Assembly: GCA_905234075.1 (NCBI GenBank)
Contig: CAJOGI010000005.1
Location: forward strand, 1 to 64,000
Direction of reading: 5' to 3'
DNA length: 64,000 bases
From: an uncultured Synergistales bacterium
Lineage (GTDB): Bacteria > Synergistota > Synergistia > Synergistales > Aminobacteriaceae
A program made the translations under genes and the position numbers. The number at the start of each line of letters is the position of its first letter. Position 1 is the first letter of the stretch. This document shows, one piece after another, positions 17,614-26,090 of the stretch. The notes under the pieces were generated by a model that worked only from the letters and a program-made list of their open reading frames with translations, searched no databases and was not told the origin of the DNA.

Positions 17614-18983
17614 GTGAAGTCGGGCAGTCCTTCCTCAAGCAAAATATTTTTAACATCGGTCATAATTTTTTCTAATGCTTCCTGAGTTTTTCCTTCGCAG
17701 CGAACGACCATGACCGGCTGAGTATTTGAAGCGCGTATCAAGCCCCAGCCGTCAGGATATAAAATTCTTACGCCGTCAATGACACTGCATTCATATTTAG
17801 CTTGGACTTTATTTTTTATTCTCTCGGTTATTTTGAATTTCACGTCATCGGCACAAGGTATTCTGATCTCATCAGTCGAGTTATAAACAGGAACGCCGCG
17901 CATCAATCGCGATAAAGGCTCACGGAATTTCGACATGATACGCAAAAGTCTCCCTGCCGCATAAAAAGCATCGTCATGCCCGAAAAATTCATCGGCAAAA
18001 AACATATGCCCGGAGTATTCGCCCGCGAACAACGCACCGATCTCGCGCATTTTAGCTTTAATTAATGAGTGTCCCGACTTCCAGTAGAGAACTTTACCGC
18101 CGAATTTTTCAGCTAATTCCGGCAAAACAAGGCTGCATTTCGGTTCGACAATGACATCCGCTCCCTTATGAGTTGCTAAAATTTCTTTCCAGTACAGCGT
18201 CATTAATCTGTCTCCGAAAATTACCTCGCCGGTATCGTCAACTACTCCGATTCTGTCAGCGTCTCCGTCAAATGCAAAACCGACATCAGCTTTTTCAGAT
18301 TTAACGCGCTCAACTAAAAATTTAAGATTTTCACGTTTCTGGGGGTCCGGGTGGTGATTAGGGAAATGTCCGTCAGGCTCATCAAATAGTGAAATACATT
18401 CGCAGCCTAAAGCCTCGAAATATTTTTTAACTGTAGGACCGGCTGCGCCGTTTCCGCTATCGCATACGATCTTAAATTTTTTTGTGAACGGCAGAGAAAA
18501 TTTTGACACGAGCATTTTTATATAACTCTCGTTTATGTCGGTGTGAGTTAATTTGCCCTGACCTTCTTCAAAATTTCCTGACTCAGCGATTAATCTTATG
18601 TTCTGGACGTCATCGCCCCACAGCGTGCCGCGTTCAAAACATAATTTTAAGCCGTTCATGTCCGCCGGATTGTGCGAGCCTGTTATCATTACTCCGCCAT
18701 TGAGATTAAACTTAATCAGGCTCCAGTAAAGCATGGGCGTTGTTACAAGTCCCACGTCAATAACGTCAAGCCCCGTCGCTAAAATTCCTTCGATTACGGC
18801 GTTTTTAATTCGCGGTGTTGAAAGTCTCGCGTCGCCTCCGACCGCAACGGCTCCGGAAATTTCAGCGCGTTTTAGCCAAGTAGCATAAGCCCTGCCGATT
18901 AATTTTATTGTCTCGTCAGTTAATTCTTTGTCAGCGTTGCCGCGTATGTCGTATTCTCTAAAAATATTTTTGGGTATCGTCAT
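17601..18983 (-). CDS. Phosphomannomutase/phosphoglucomutase
   Basis: The 460-residue alpha-D-phosphohexomutase has the N-terminal FREYDIRG motif, the phosphoserine loop GGVMITGSHNPADMNG (about residue 105), the metal-binding loop FAFDGDADRIG (about 240) and the sugar loop GEYSGHMFF (about 325). The layout is that of AlgC/ManB-type enzymes that interconvert hexose 1- and 6-phosphates. In this genome it could feed the glg cluster or LPS sugar synthesis (inference). Confidence 0.92.
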   Translation of the reverse strand: MTIPKNIFREYDIRGNADKELTDETIKLIGRAYATWLKRAEISGAVAVGGDARLSTPRIKNAVIEGILATGLDVIDVGLVTTPMLYWSLIKFNLNGGVMITGSHNPADMNGLKLCFERGTLWGDDVQNIRLIAESGNFEEGQGKLTHTDINESYIKMLVSKFSLPFTKKFKIVCDSGNGAAGPTVKKYFEALGCECISLFDEPDGHFPNHHPDPQKRENLKFLVERVKSEKADVGFAFDGDADRIGVVDDTGEVIFGDRLMTLYWKEILATHKGADVIVEPKCSLVLPELAEKFGGKVLYWKSGHSLIKAKMREIGALFAGEYSGHMFFADEFFGHDDAFYAAGRLLRIMSKFREPLSRLMRGVPVYNSTDEIRIPCADDVKFKITERIKNKVQAKYECSVIDGVRILYPDGWGLIRASNTQPVMVVRCEGKTQEALEKIMTDVKNILLEEGLPDFTWTF

Positions 18984-18993
18984 AAAAGCCTCT

Positions 18994-19761
18994 CTAAAAA
19001 TTCCTTATCATGTATTCGGTGATATTAGCGCAGAGTTTCGCGGTTTGCGCCTCAAATTCCTTAAAATCAACAGTCTCTGTCTCGTCAGCCTTATCTGAAA
19101 TGGAACGAATGATTATAAAAGGAATTTTGTTTAGATAACACGCTTGGGCTATTGCTCCGCCCTCCATTTCACAGCAGTCTCCGCCAAATGACGAAATGAT
19201 TTTATTTTTCTGTTCCTTCGTTGAAATAAATTGATCCCCCGTGCAGATACGTCCTTCTACGATCTGAATGCCGGGTGCTACTTTTTTAGCGGCATTCACG
19301 GCCTGCTCTCTTAATTTTTCATCAGTCTTAAAAGCTACAAGCCCCGTATAAGGAATCTCGCCTTTCTCAAAATTTATGGGCGTTACGTCGTAATCATGCT
19401 GGACAGCGTCAACAGCCACGACAATATCGCCGATATTAAGAGCATTATTCAGCGAACCTGCTACACCCGTATTGATAACGTGAGTAACATTGAAAATATC
19501 AACCAGCATTTGCACGCATATTCCGGCGTTTACTTTTCCCATTCCGCATTTCACAATCACAACATCGATATTTCCAAGTTTTCCTTCACAGAATTCCATT
19601 TCTGCCCTCGTGATTTTTCTTGATATTTCAGCGTCATTTTTCAGCGTTTCTACTTCAACGTCTATTGCCCCAATTATGCCGATTTTAATCGAATTTTCTG
19701 CATAAGCACTAAAAGGCGCAAAAATTATTGTTAACAAAAACAAAGCCAAAAACTTTTTCAT
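18994..19761 (-). CDS. 5'-methylthioadenosine/S-adenosylhomocysteine nucleosidase with signal peptide
   Basis: The 255-residue protein has a clear signal peptide (residues 1-21, ending SAYAEN) ahead of a complete MTAN domain. Catalytic positions are visible: the Glu in GIIGAIDVEVETL, Glu in CCEMEGGAIAQ and Asp in RSISDKAD. MTAN cleaves adenine from methylthioadenosine and S-adenosylhomocysteine and is usually cytoplasmic, so export to the periplasm is unusual. A periplasmic form could salvage nucleosides from outside (inference). GGGGGG-type purines precede the ATG. It lies just upstream of the phosphohexomutase gene. Confidence 0.85.
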   Translation of the reverse strand: MKKFLALFLLTIIFAPFSAYAENSIKIGIIGAIDVEVETLKNDAEISRKITRAEMEFCEGKLGNIDVVIVKCGMGKVNAGICVQMLVDIFNVTHVINTGVAGSLNNALNIGDIVVAVDAVQHDYDVTPINFEKGEIPYTGLVAFKTDEKLREQAVNAAKKVAPGIQIVEGRICTGDQFISTKEQKNKIISSFGGDCCEMEGGAIAQACYLNKIPFIIIRSISDKADETETVDFKEFEAQTAKLCANITEYMIRNF

Positions 19762-19835
19762 AAAAAACTTTCCCCCCTATGTAAAATTTTTTCTTTTTCA
19801 GTAAAAATTTTTTTGTTGAGCTAATAAAATTATAA

Positions 19836-20321
19836 CATTGCAATGAATTAAAAATTTCTGCTCTTGTTGAAGCTCATGACGAAAACGAAATTAAAACTGC
19901 ATTAAAAGCCGGTGCAAAAATAATCAGCGTTAATAACAGAAATCTTAAAGATTTTTCAGTGGATACGGAGAATAGCAAAAAATTACGCAGTTTAATTTCC
20001 AATGAAAATAGAATTGCAATGATAGCCCAAGAAGCCAAAGGATTTTTGTATATCGTCTCAAGTTTAGGCGTAACCGGCACGAGAAGCAAAAGAACAACAG
20101 ACTTGGCAAAAATAGTTGAAGCTGTCAGAAAAAATTCCGATATTCCATGCGCGATTGGTTTCGGCATATCTACGCCTGAACAAGCTAAGAAGATGGCTGA
20201 TATTTCGGACGGCGCAATTATCGGCTCTGCTATAATTAAAATACTAGAAAAGTACGGAACGGACGCGCCAAGTTATATAGGCGAATATGTAAAATCCATG
20301 AAGCAGGGAGTTATGAGTTAG
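19836..20321 (+). pseudogene. Relic of trpC fused in frame to the 3' part of trpA
   Basis: The frame is open from just after a TAA at 19833 to TAG at 20319. The first 50 or so codons match the middle of indole-3-glycerol phosphate synthase (ISALVEAHDENEI, then KAGAKIISVNNRNLKDFSVD). From about 20000 the frame continues as the C-terminal third of tryptophan synthase alpha (EAKGFLYIVSSLGVTGTRS, then IGFGISTPEQAKKMADISDG, then IGEYVKSMK). I infer one internal deletion that removed the end of trpC, the intervening trp genes and most of trpA. No ATG starts the frame (GTG at 19959 is internal). It cannot encode either enzyme. Confidence 0.85.
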
Positions 20322-20325
20322 AAAA

Positions 20326-20880
20326 ATGATTGAACGGGAAAAGATGATACGCGGAGAGTTTTATAATCCGGCTGACGATGAGCTTGTAAAAATGCGGCAA
20401 AAAGCTCACAGACTTTGCACTCAATATAATCAGACCTTCGAGACTGACGAGGCGACGCGCTGTGCAATTCTTCGGGACTTGTTAGGAAAATTCGACGAAG
20501 AAGAAATTTATTTTCAAGGGCCGATTTTTTTTGATTACGGCGTAAATATTTTCATCGGCAAAAATTTTTATGCAAACTTTAACACGACAATTCTTGACGT
20601 TTGCCCCGTAACAATCGGCGATAATGTCATGCTCGGTACAGGCGTGTCGCTCTTAACTCCCGTTCACCCTTTGAAATATAAAGAACGCTTAACCGGCCTC
20701 GAATGCGGCAAGCCAATTATAATTGAAGATAACTGCTGGCTCGCTTCAAACGTTACAGTTTTAGGAGGCGTTACAATAGGCGCAGGCAGCGTAATCGGAG
20801 CAGGCAGCGTCGTAACACGCGACATTCCCCCGAACAGTTTTGCGGCCGGCAATCCCTGTAAAGTTATTAAAGAAATTTAG
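20326..20880 (+). CDS. Maltose/galactoside O-acetyltransferase-like protein
   Basis: The 184-residue protein has the Maa/LacA layout: an N-terminal helical region beginning with EREKMIRGEFYNPADDELV and a left-handed beta-helix of hexapeptide repeats (about 70-180), with the active-site histidine in LLTPVHPLKY. It transfers acetyl from acetyl-CoA to sugars; the physiological substrate is unknown. It starts 5 bases after the trp relic and may have been cotranscribed with the former trp operon. Confidence 0.9.
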   Translation: MIEREKMIRGEFYNPADDELVKMRQKAHRLCTQYNQTFETDEATRCAILRDLLGKFDEEEIYFQGPIFFDYGVNIFIGKNFYANFNTTILDVCPVTIGDNVMLGTGVSLLTPVHPLKYKERLTGLECGKPIIIEDNCWLASNVTVLGGVTIGAGSVIGAGSVVTRDIPPNSFAAGNPCKVIKEI

Positions 20881-20885
20881 TATAA
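20880..20885 (+). promoter_or_regulatory. -10 element of the SprA-like gene
   Basis: A perfect TATAAT lies 36 bases before the ATG at 20921, followed by GGGGAGGTGG as ribosome-binding site. It overlaps the stop region of the acetyltransferase gene. The -35 is weak (TTATTA region). Confidence 0.45.
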
Positions 20886-20920
20886 TGTACGTAAAATTTT
20901 TATAGGGGAGGTGGAAAATC

Positions 20921-21817
20921 ATGCAGGTTACATCAATGCTGTCGGCAGGATATTTAGAACCTGTCAGGGCTGTTGGGCGCGTCAATAATATTGCTTCATC
21001 GATTGAAGAAGTTGACGAGTCAAAAAAGCAAAAAGAGCAGGAAATTTTAGCTGAAGAGCAAAGCCTCAAGGCCAAGCTCGGAAAAGATACTCAGGTCCAT
21101 ACAGTTTATCATTATTCAATGGGAACGGACGGAAAGCGTTATATAACAGGTGCGTCCGTAACGATGAAGGGCAGTGAAGAAGATCTAAACCGCGTAAGCG
21201 GAGGAGCTGCTCAGGAAGATATCGAGAGCATAAAGCAGGAAGTTCGAGACACCTCCGGCAACGACAAGACCGAAGATAAAACCCGGAACATTATTCAAGC
21301 TGACGCAGAAGAGCACGAAATCTCAAAAGAGGAAGAAGCTCAAGTGAAAGAGCTTGAGAAGATACAGCGCGAAGTTATTTCACACGAGGCCGCACACAAA
21401 GCCGCTGCGGGCAATCTCGGAGGAGCGGTTAGCTATTCTTACACTGAAGGACCTGACGGGCAGAGCTACATAACCGGCGGCGAAGTTCCGATTAAGCTCA
21501 AAGAGGGCAGAACGCCTGAAGAGACTCTGCAAAATATGGAGCAGGTTCAACGGGCGGCAAACGCTCCGGCAGATCCGTCGGGACAAGACAGACAGGTCGC
21601 AGCAAGAGCAGCCGCTATCGCAGCAAAAGCCAGACAGGAAATTATTAAAGAAAAAACTGAAAAGCAGGAGAGCAGGACTGAAGTTGCAAGAGGCACTCCC
21701 ATCATTGAGCCGGTTAGCCGCGAAGATGAACAGTATGACGCTTCTAAGGACGGCGCGAACTCAATCAAGGCATCAATAAAAGAAATGGAAATTCAAAACC
21801 TTATGCCTGCCGCTTAA
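20921..21817 (+). CDS. SprA-related putative metalloprotease
   Basis: The 298-residue protein resembles the SprA-related family. The central VISHEAAHKAAAGNLGGAVSY holds an HExxH-like pattern (HEAAH) and is followed by YTEGPDGQSYITGGEVPI and the AADPSGQDRQVAARAAAIAAKAR tail typical of the family. The first 150 residues are charged and low in complexity. The function is not established; a role as a zinc peptidase is suggested only by HEAAH. There is no signal peptide. Its own promoter and a strong terminator at 21854-21890 make it look monocistronic. Confidence 0.75.
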   Translation: MQVTSMLSAGYLEPVRAVGRVNNIASSIEEVDESKKQKEQEILAEEQSLKAKLGKDTQVHTVYHYSMGTDGKRYITGASVTMKGSEEDLNRVSGGAAQEDIESIKQEVRDTSGNDKTEDKTRNIIQADAEEHEISKEEEAQVKELEKIQREVISHEAAHKAAAGNLGGAVSYSYTEGPDGQSYITGGEVPIKLKEGRTPEETLQNMEQVQRAANAPADPSGQDRQVAARAAAIAAKARQEIIKEKTEKQESRTEVARGTPIIEPVSREDEQYDASKDGANSIKASIKEMEIQNLMPAA

Positions 21818-21853
21818 TCACAAAATGAAAAAAAATTTTATGACAGACAAAAA

Positions 21854-21890
21854 TCTCCGGTCTATCGCAAAAAGCCGGAGAAATTTTTTT
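21854..21890 (+). terminator. Intrinsic terminator after the SprA-like gene
   Basis: TCTCCGG and CCGGAGA form a perfect seven-pair stem followed by AA and seven T residues. Confidence 0.85.
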
Positions 21891-21900
21891 ATGGACACGT

Positions 21901-22072
21901 GAAAAAATTTTTGATTCTATTTTTTTTATTTGCTCCGTAAAATTTTATGGCAAGAAAAAAATTTGAAACTTTTTGTAATTGTAAATGTAGTTGCAAAAAA
22001 ATTTTCTTAGTGAAATTTTCTTAGAAAGAAAAATTAATAGAAAGGATTAAAATATTTTAGCATAAAAAATTT
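21901..22072 (+). repeat. Dispersed AT-rich non-coding repeat, copy 1
   Basis: This fills most of the 330-base gap before prfB. It aligns over its length with 49619-49786 in the same orientation. Shared blocks are GATTCTATTTTTTT, TTTGAAACTTTTTGTA (slightly varied), TGTAAATGTAGT and ATATTTTAGCATAAAAA. No ORF is conserved between copies. It could be a mobile-element scar, an untranslated RNA or a promoter block. After it, TGTTATGAT (about 22103-22111) is a possible extended -10 for prfB. Confidence 0.65.
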
Positions 22073-22151
22073 TTTCCCACGAAGTAATAACTCAAGTCTA
22101 AATATGTGTTATGATTTTATGAAAAATTTTTGAAAGGCTATATATTTTTTA

Positions 22152-23274
22152 ATGCTAAGCGAAACCAACGTAAAATCAGAATTGGAAGAACTGCGCGGAC
22201 TTATTCAGAACGTGCAGGACAGTCTTTGACATTCCTAAATTACAAACCGCATCGAAAAAATTAACGGACCTGACCTCACAGCCGGACTTCTGGAACTCAC
22301 AAGGCCACGAGGAAAAATTAAAAGAACTTTCTCAAATTAACTCGCGTCTCGAAAATTGGAAAAAAATAAAATCAGCTTACGATGATTTAATTACGCTTGA
22401 GGAAATTTTGAGGGACGCTCCAGACGCGGAATTAGAGGCAGAATTTAATCAAAGCTCCGCGAAACTCCGGGAAGAACTCGAACGCGCAAGCCTTCTTTTA
22501 TTATTGAACGAGGAACACGACAACTCGAACGCTATTTTAATGATTCACGCTGGGAGCGGAGGACTTGACTCTCAGGACTGGGCCGGAATGCTGCTGCGAA
22601 TGTATTTAAGATACTGCGAGCGCGAAGGCTTTGAGGCTAAAGTAATTGAGGCCACGACGGACGAGGGCGAAGGCATTAAAAACGCTACAGTCATGATAAA
22701 GGGCGATTATGCTTACGGATTTTTGAAGTCGGAGCGCGGAGTTCACAGGCTCGTGAGAATTTCGCCGTTCGACTCGGCTCACAGACGGCACACGAGTTTT
22801 GCTTCGGTCTTAGTGTCCCCTGAGTTCTCTGATGATGTTGACATTGAAATAAAAAGCGAGGACTTAAAAATCGATACGTTCAGGGCAAGCGGAGCGGGCG
22901 GCCAGTACGTCAACAGGACTGACTCGGCTGTAAGGATAACTCATATTCCGACGGGGATTGTCGTAACGTGCCAGAATGAACGCTCGCAATTACTTAACCG
23001 TCAAACGGCAATGCACGTCTTGAAGAGCAGATTATATGAAATGGCTTTGCAGGAACGTCAGGAGGAATTATCTTCAATCGTCGGCGAGAAAAAAGAATCG
23101 ACGTGGGGCAGTCAAATTAGAAGTTACGTTTTGCACCCTTACACTCTCGTTAAAGATCACAGGACTAATTACGAGAGGGGAAATATTCAAACCGTCCTCG
23201 ACGGAGATATTAATGACTTCATCATGGAATTTTTGAAGCAGAAAGCTAGAAGTCAGGTAGGAGTTAGGAGTTAG
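22152..23274 (+). CDS. prfB: Peptide chain release factor 2, with programmed +1 frameshift
   Basis: An ATG at 22152 opens 25 codons that end at TGA (22227-22229) in the context CTT TGA C. A +1 shift joins directly to the long frame that continues to TAG at 23274. The joined product is RF2: the peptide anticodon region and the GGQ loop (FRASGAGGQYVNRTDSAVR) are present. RF2 reads UGA and UAA stops and controls its own synthesis through this shift. An annotation that begins at 22408 would miss the first 85 or so residues. The last seven residues (SQVGVRS) are encoded by a heptamer repeat array that runs across the stop codon. Confidence 0.94.
22215..22230 (+). promoter_or_regulatory. prfB: RF2 programmed +1 frameshift site
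   Basis: CAGGACAGTCTTTGAC contains an AGGA Shine-Dalgarno-like element, three to four bases, then the slippery CTT codon, UGA and C. This is the conserved RF2 autoregulation signal; low RF2 favours the shift from CTT to TTT. Confidence 0.93.
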
Positions 23275-23287
23275 GAGGCAGGAAGTA
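23254..23287 (+). repeat. TAGGAG heptamer array across the prfB stop
   Basis: About five units (GGTAGGA, GTTAGGA, GTTAGGA, GGCAGGA) end right before the ATG of the S55 gene. They encode the C-terminal tail and stop codon of RF2 and the ribosome-binding site of the next gene. Confidence 0.85.
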
Positions 23288-24988
23288 ATGAAAAAAATTT
23301 TTTATATGTTGATAATTTTTATTTTGTCTGCGTGCAATTTTGCATTTGCTGAAAATTTTGTTCCCGAGCAGCCGTTAATTTCAGTGAGCGAATTAAAGCC
23401 CGGAATGTCGGGTTATGCTTTGACAGTCATAAAAGGCATGGAGCCTGTAAGAATGCCGGTTAAAATCGTCAGCATCATTCCGCAGAAGCCCGGCGCGGCC
23501 ATGACGGACAAAATTTTAATAAAGTTCACAGGCAAAAATAAATTAGCGCAGGGCATGAGCGGCTCGCCCGTCTTCATAAAAAATAAATTAGCCGGCGCAA
23601 TCAGAAGCGGCTGGGAGAACAGCGACCAATCTTTAGCAATCATAACGCCGATTGAAGACATGATTAAAATTTTTAATAGTGAGGGGTCAGGAGTGAGGAG
23701 AGAGGAGTTAAAAAAATTCACTCTCTCTGCTTCAGGCATTAACGCGAACTCGCTTTCAGGTTTAAGCAAGGCACTCGGCCTAAATATCACTCAAGGCATT
23801 TCGTCAGGCACAAGGCCGCTCGAAATTAAAGATATTAAATTCAAGCCCGGCGACGCTGTTGCGGCTTTATTAGTCTGGGGAGATGTCGAAGTCTCCGCAG
23901 CCGGGACTGTTACGGCAACGACAAAGGACGGAAAATTTTTAGCTTTCGGGCACGATTTTTTGAAGCGCGGCAAAGTTTCTTACCCCTCCGCAGGAGTTTT
24001 CATTCATGAGACAGTAGACAGCCGTACATTTCCTTTTAAGCTGGCAAGCCCTCTTTACATTAACGGCTCAATAACGCATGACAGGGAGGCCGCTATCGGA
24101 GGACGCGCAGGAATTTTCCCGCAGTCCTTTTACGCAGAATTAAATTTCAATAATCTTGATACAAATAAAAAAAGCAGATATAAATTCCGCGTTGTCGCTG
24201 ATGAATTTTTGACGGCGAATTTAATCGAAGAGATTTATAAGGGGCTTATAGCCGAAGCGTGGGACAGAAAAGGGCAGGGCACTATGGACGTTAATTTAAG
24301 AATAGAGGGCGGAAATGTTCCGAAAGGCTTTGCCCGGCGCGATATATTTTTCTCCGATGAGGACATCACCGAAGCGGCTTTCAAAGATACTGCCGAGATG
24401 ATAGGGACTTATTTAACACAGCCGTTTGATAAAACAATGCCGTCAAGTTTTATTTTGAGCGTCAGCGCAACGGAGAAGCCGAGAGTTTTAAGGATTGAGG
24501 ACGTTACCGCACCTAAGAAGGCCAAGCCCGGCGATGAGGTAGAAATTAAAGTCAAGCTCCGCGAATGGAGAGCAGGAACGACCGAAAAAACTTTCAAATT
24601 AAAAATTCCCGATGAGGCTTCGGACGTTGTTGAAGTTATCGTGAGAGGCGGAGGAGTTGAGCCGATGGAGCAGACAGCCATTAACGAAAATTTGAAAACT
24701 GTTGACAATCTTGAAAGACTGTTGACGGAGTTCAAAGCTGCTGACGCTAACAACGAAATAATAATCGAACTTAATTCCGACACTATGGGAGAAGCTCTGA
24801 AAAACGCTTTGAATAAAAATAAATCTGAAAATGATAATGATGATGAAAGCGATGACTTTTTGCCGGAAGAGCTTGAATTTTTGAGCGAGACCAAAGAACG
24901 CCGCATTAAAGAAGGCACGCTGAAAATTTTTAGCTCTGACTATGTCGTTGACGGAATGTTAAAGCGCATTATCCACGTGGAGAAATAA
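23288..24988 (+). CDS. SpoIVB-type (S55) peptidase domain protein, secreted
   Basis: The 566-residue protein has a signal peptide or lipoprotein-like start (residues 1-21, LSACNFAFA), an S55 peptidase domain (about 30-330) with GMSGYALTVIKG and the catalytic-serine loop QGMSGSPVFIKN, then a long C-terminal region with beta and acidic low-complexity parts. In spore formers SpoIVB cleaves SpoIVFA; here no sporulation genes are seen, so it may act in envelope signalling (inference). A 28-base heptamer variant lies in frame at 23681-23708 in a linker. Confidence 0.82.
   Translation: MKKIFYMLIIFILSACNFAFAENFVPEQPLISVSELKPGMSGYALTVIKGMEPVRMPVKIVSIIPQKPGAAMTDKILIKFTGKNKLAQGMSGSPVFIKNKLAGAIRSGWENSDQSLAIITPIEDMIKIFNSEGSGVRREELKKFTLSASGINANSLSGLSKALGLNITQGISSGTRPLEIKDIKFKPGDAVAALLVWGDVEVSAAGTVTATTKDGKFLAFGHDFLKRGKVSYPSAGVFIHETVDSRTFPFKLASPLYINGSITHDREAAIGGRAGIFPQSFYAELNFNNLDTNKKSRYKFRVVADEFLTANLIEEIYKGLIAEAWDRKGQGTMDVNLRIEGGNVPKGFARRDIFFSDEDITEAAFKDTAEMIGTYLTQPFDKTMPSSFILSVSATEKPRVLRIEDVTAPKKAKPGDEVEIKVKLREWRAGTTEKTFKLKIPDEASDVVEVIVRGGGVEPMEQTAINENLKTVDNLERLLTEFKAADANNEIIIELNSDTMGEALKNALNKNKSENDNDDESDDFLPEELEFLSETKERRIKEGTLKIFSSDYVVDGMLKRIIHVEK
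23681..23708 (+). repeat. In-frame sense heptamer array lacking TAG
   Basis: Four consecutive heptamers, GAGGGGT CAGGAGT GAGGAGA GAGGAGT, lie inside the S55 gene and encode EGSGVRREE. Compared with the usual TAGGAGT unit the leading T is G or C in every copy, so no stop codon occurs. Confidence 0.6.
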
Positions 24989-24994
24989 ATTAAA

Positions 24995-25645
24995 ATGAAA
25001 AATAAAGGATTATTTATCGTCATTGAGGGGGTTGACGGTTCGGGCAAAAGCACGCAGGCCGAAAAATTAGCAAAGTGGCTCGAAAATAAAACGGGCGTTA
25101 AGACAATAAGGACAGCAGAGCCGTTTATCTTGCGCGAATTAATTTTAGGGCGTAAGGATTTATGTGCGCTTTCAGAGTTATTATTGTTCTTGGCCGACAG
25201 AGCCGAACACGTCAATAAAATAATCATGCCTGCAATAAAATCAGGGAATAATATAATCTGCGAACGCTACAACGATTCAACGCTTGCTTATCAATCCGGC
25301 GGACATGAAATAGAATTTTCTCACGTCAAAAATTTAATTACGGTCTGCAAATTTCCTGAGCCCGACATAAAAATTTTTCTTGACTTACCGCCCGAAATTG
25401 CTTTTGAGCGCGTCAAAGCCCGCAATAATCTCAATGATAAATTTGAAGCCGAAGGTCTCGCGTTAATTAAAAAAGTCTCCGATTTTTACAGAAATTATTA
25501 TTCTACTTCCTACCTCCTACCTCCTACTTCCTACCTCCTAACTATTGACTGCGGCAATCTCGACGAAGAGCAAACGTTCAAGGCGATAATTTCAAATATT
25601 AATTCTTTGCTGGAGGAATTTTTTAATGGCCGGCATTCAAGTTAA
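24995..25645 (+). CDS. tmk: Thymidylate kinase
   Basis: At 216 residues it carries the P-loop IEGVDGSGKSTQAEKLA, the ERYNDSTLAYQ substrate motif and FLDLPPEIAFERVKAR. It phosphorylates dTMP to dTDP. A block of six heptamers (25503-25544) adds the sequence STSYLLPPTSYLL between the last helix and the terminal strand (TIDCGNLDEE), a region that is normally a loop of variable length. It heads the tmk-yaaR-holB-ricT block and overlaps yaaR by 20 bases. Confidence 0.95.
   Translation: MKNKGLFIVIEGVDGSGKSTQAEKLAKWLENKTGVKTIRTAEPFILRELILGRKDLCALSELLLFLADRAEHVNKIIMPAIKSGNNIICERYNDSTLAYQSGGHEIEFSHVKNLITVCKFPEPDIKIFLDLPPEIAFERVKARNNLNDKFEAEGLALIKKVSDFYRNYYSTSYLLPPTSYLLTIDCGNLDEEQTFKAIISNINSLLEEFFNGRHSS
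25503..25544 (+). repeat. In-frame antisense heptamer array inside tmk
   Basis: Six units (CTACTTC, CTACCTC, CTACCTC, CTACTTC, CTACCTC, CTAACTA) span 42 bases, exactly 14 codons. They read as the reverse of the intergenic TAGGAG arrays, so no stop codon appears. Confidence 0.9.
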
Positions 25646-26090
25646 ACGACGGACTGGAGACAATCCTGCCGCACCTCCTCAAACTCGAATAGAAAGCGGC
25701 GGAGGACACACGGGACGGCACACAGACCCGGCATCAGCCGTAACGCCCTCTGAATTTTCATTTGAAGCAGTCATGGAGTCTACGGAGCTTGAAGAATTAT
25801 TAGATCAGCTCTATGAACTTTCCGACAGGCTCTCTGTTTTTCCGGGCGGACGCTTGATTGAAGAGTACCGCTCTGTGCTGCACGAGTTATTAAAGCGTGC
25901 TGCTCAGGGCATGAGAATTAAGCGCGACATGCGCTGGCGTAAGACTGACCGAAAAATGTATATCACGATCGAACGCGCCAAAGAGGCTATGGAAGAATTA
26001 GAAGATGCTTTTCTTTACGAGGGCAACAGGACAAAAGCTCTTGCCCTAATGGAGGAAATAAAAGGTTGTCTGATCTCTCTTCTAATGTAG
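25626..26090 (+). CDS. yaaR: YaaR-family (DUF327) protein
   Basis: The 154-residue protein has a disordered N-terminus (about 1-45) and a helical domain (about 50-154) with LLDQLYELSDRLSVFPGGRLIEEYRSV, as in Bacillus YaaR. The function is unknown. The order tmk, yaaR, holB, yaaT (ricT) matches that of Bacillus, supporting the assignment. Its start lies within the end of tmk and its end overlaps holB by 25 bases. Confidence 0.8.
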   Translation: MAGIQVKRRTGDNPAAPPQTRIESGGGHTGRHTDPASAVTPSEFSFEAVMESTELEELLDQLYELSDRLSVFPGGRLIEEYRSVLHELLKRAAQGMRIKRDMRWRKTDRKMYITIERAKEAMEELEDAFLYEGNRTKALALMEEIKGCLISLLM

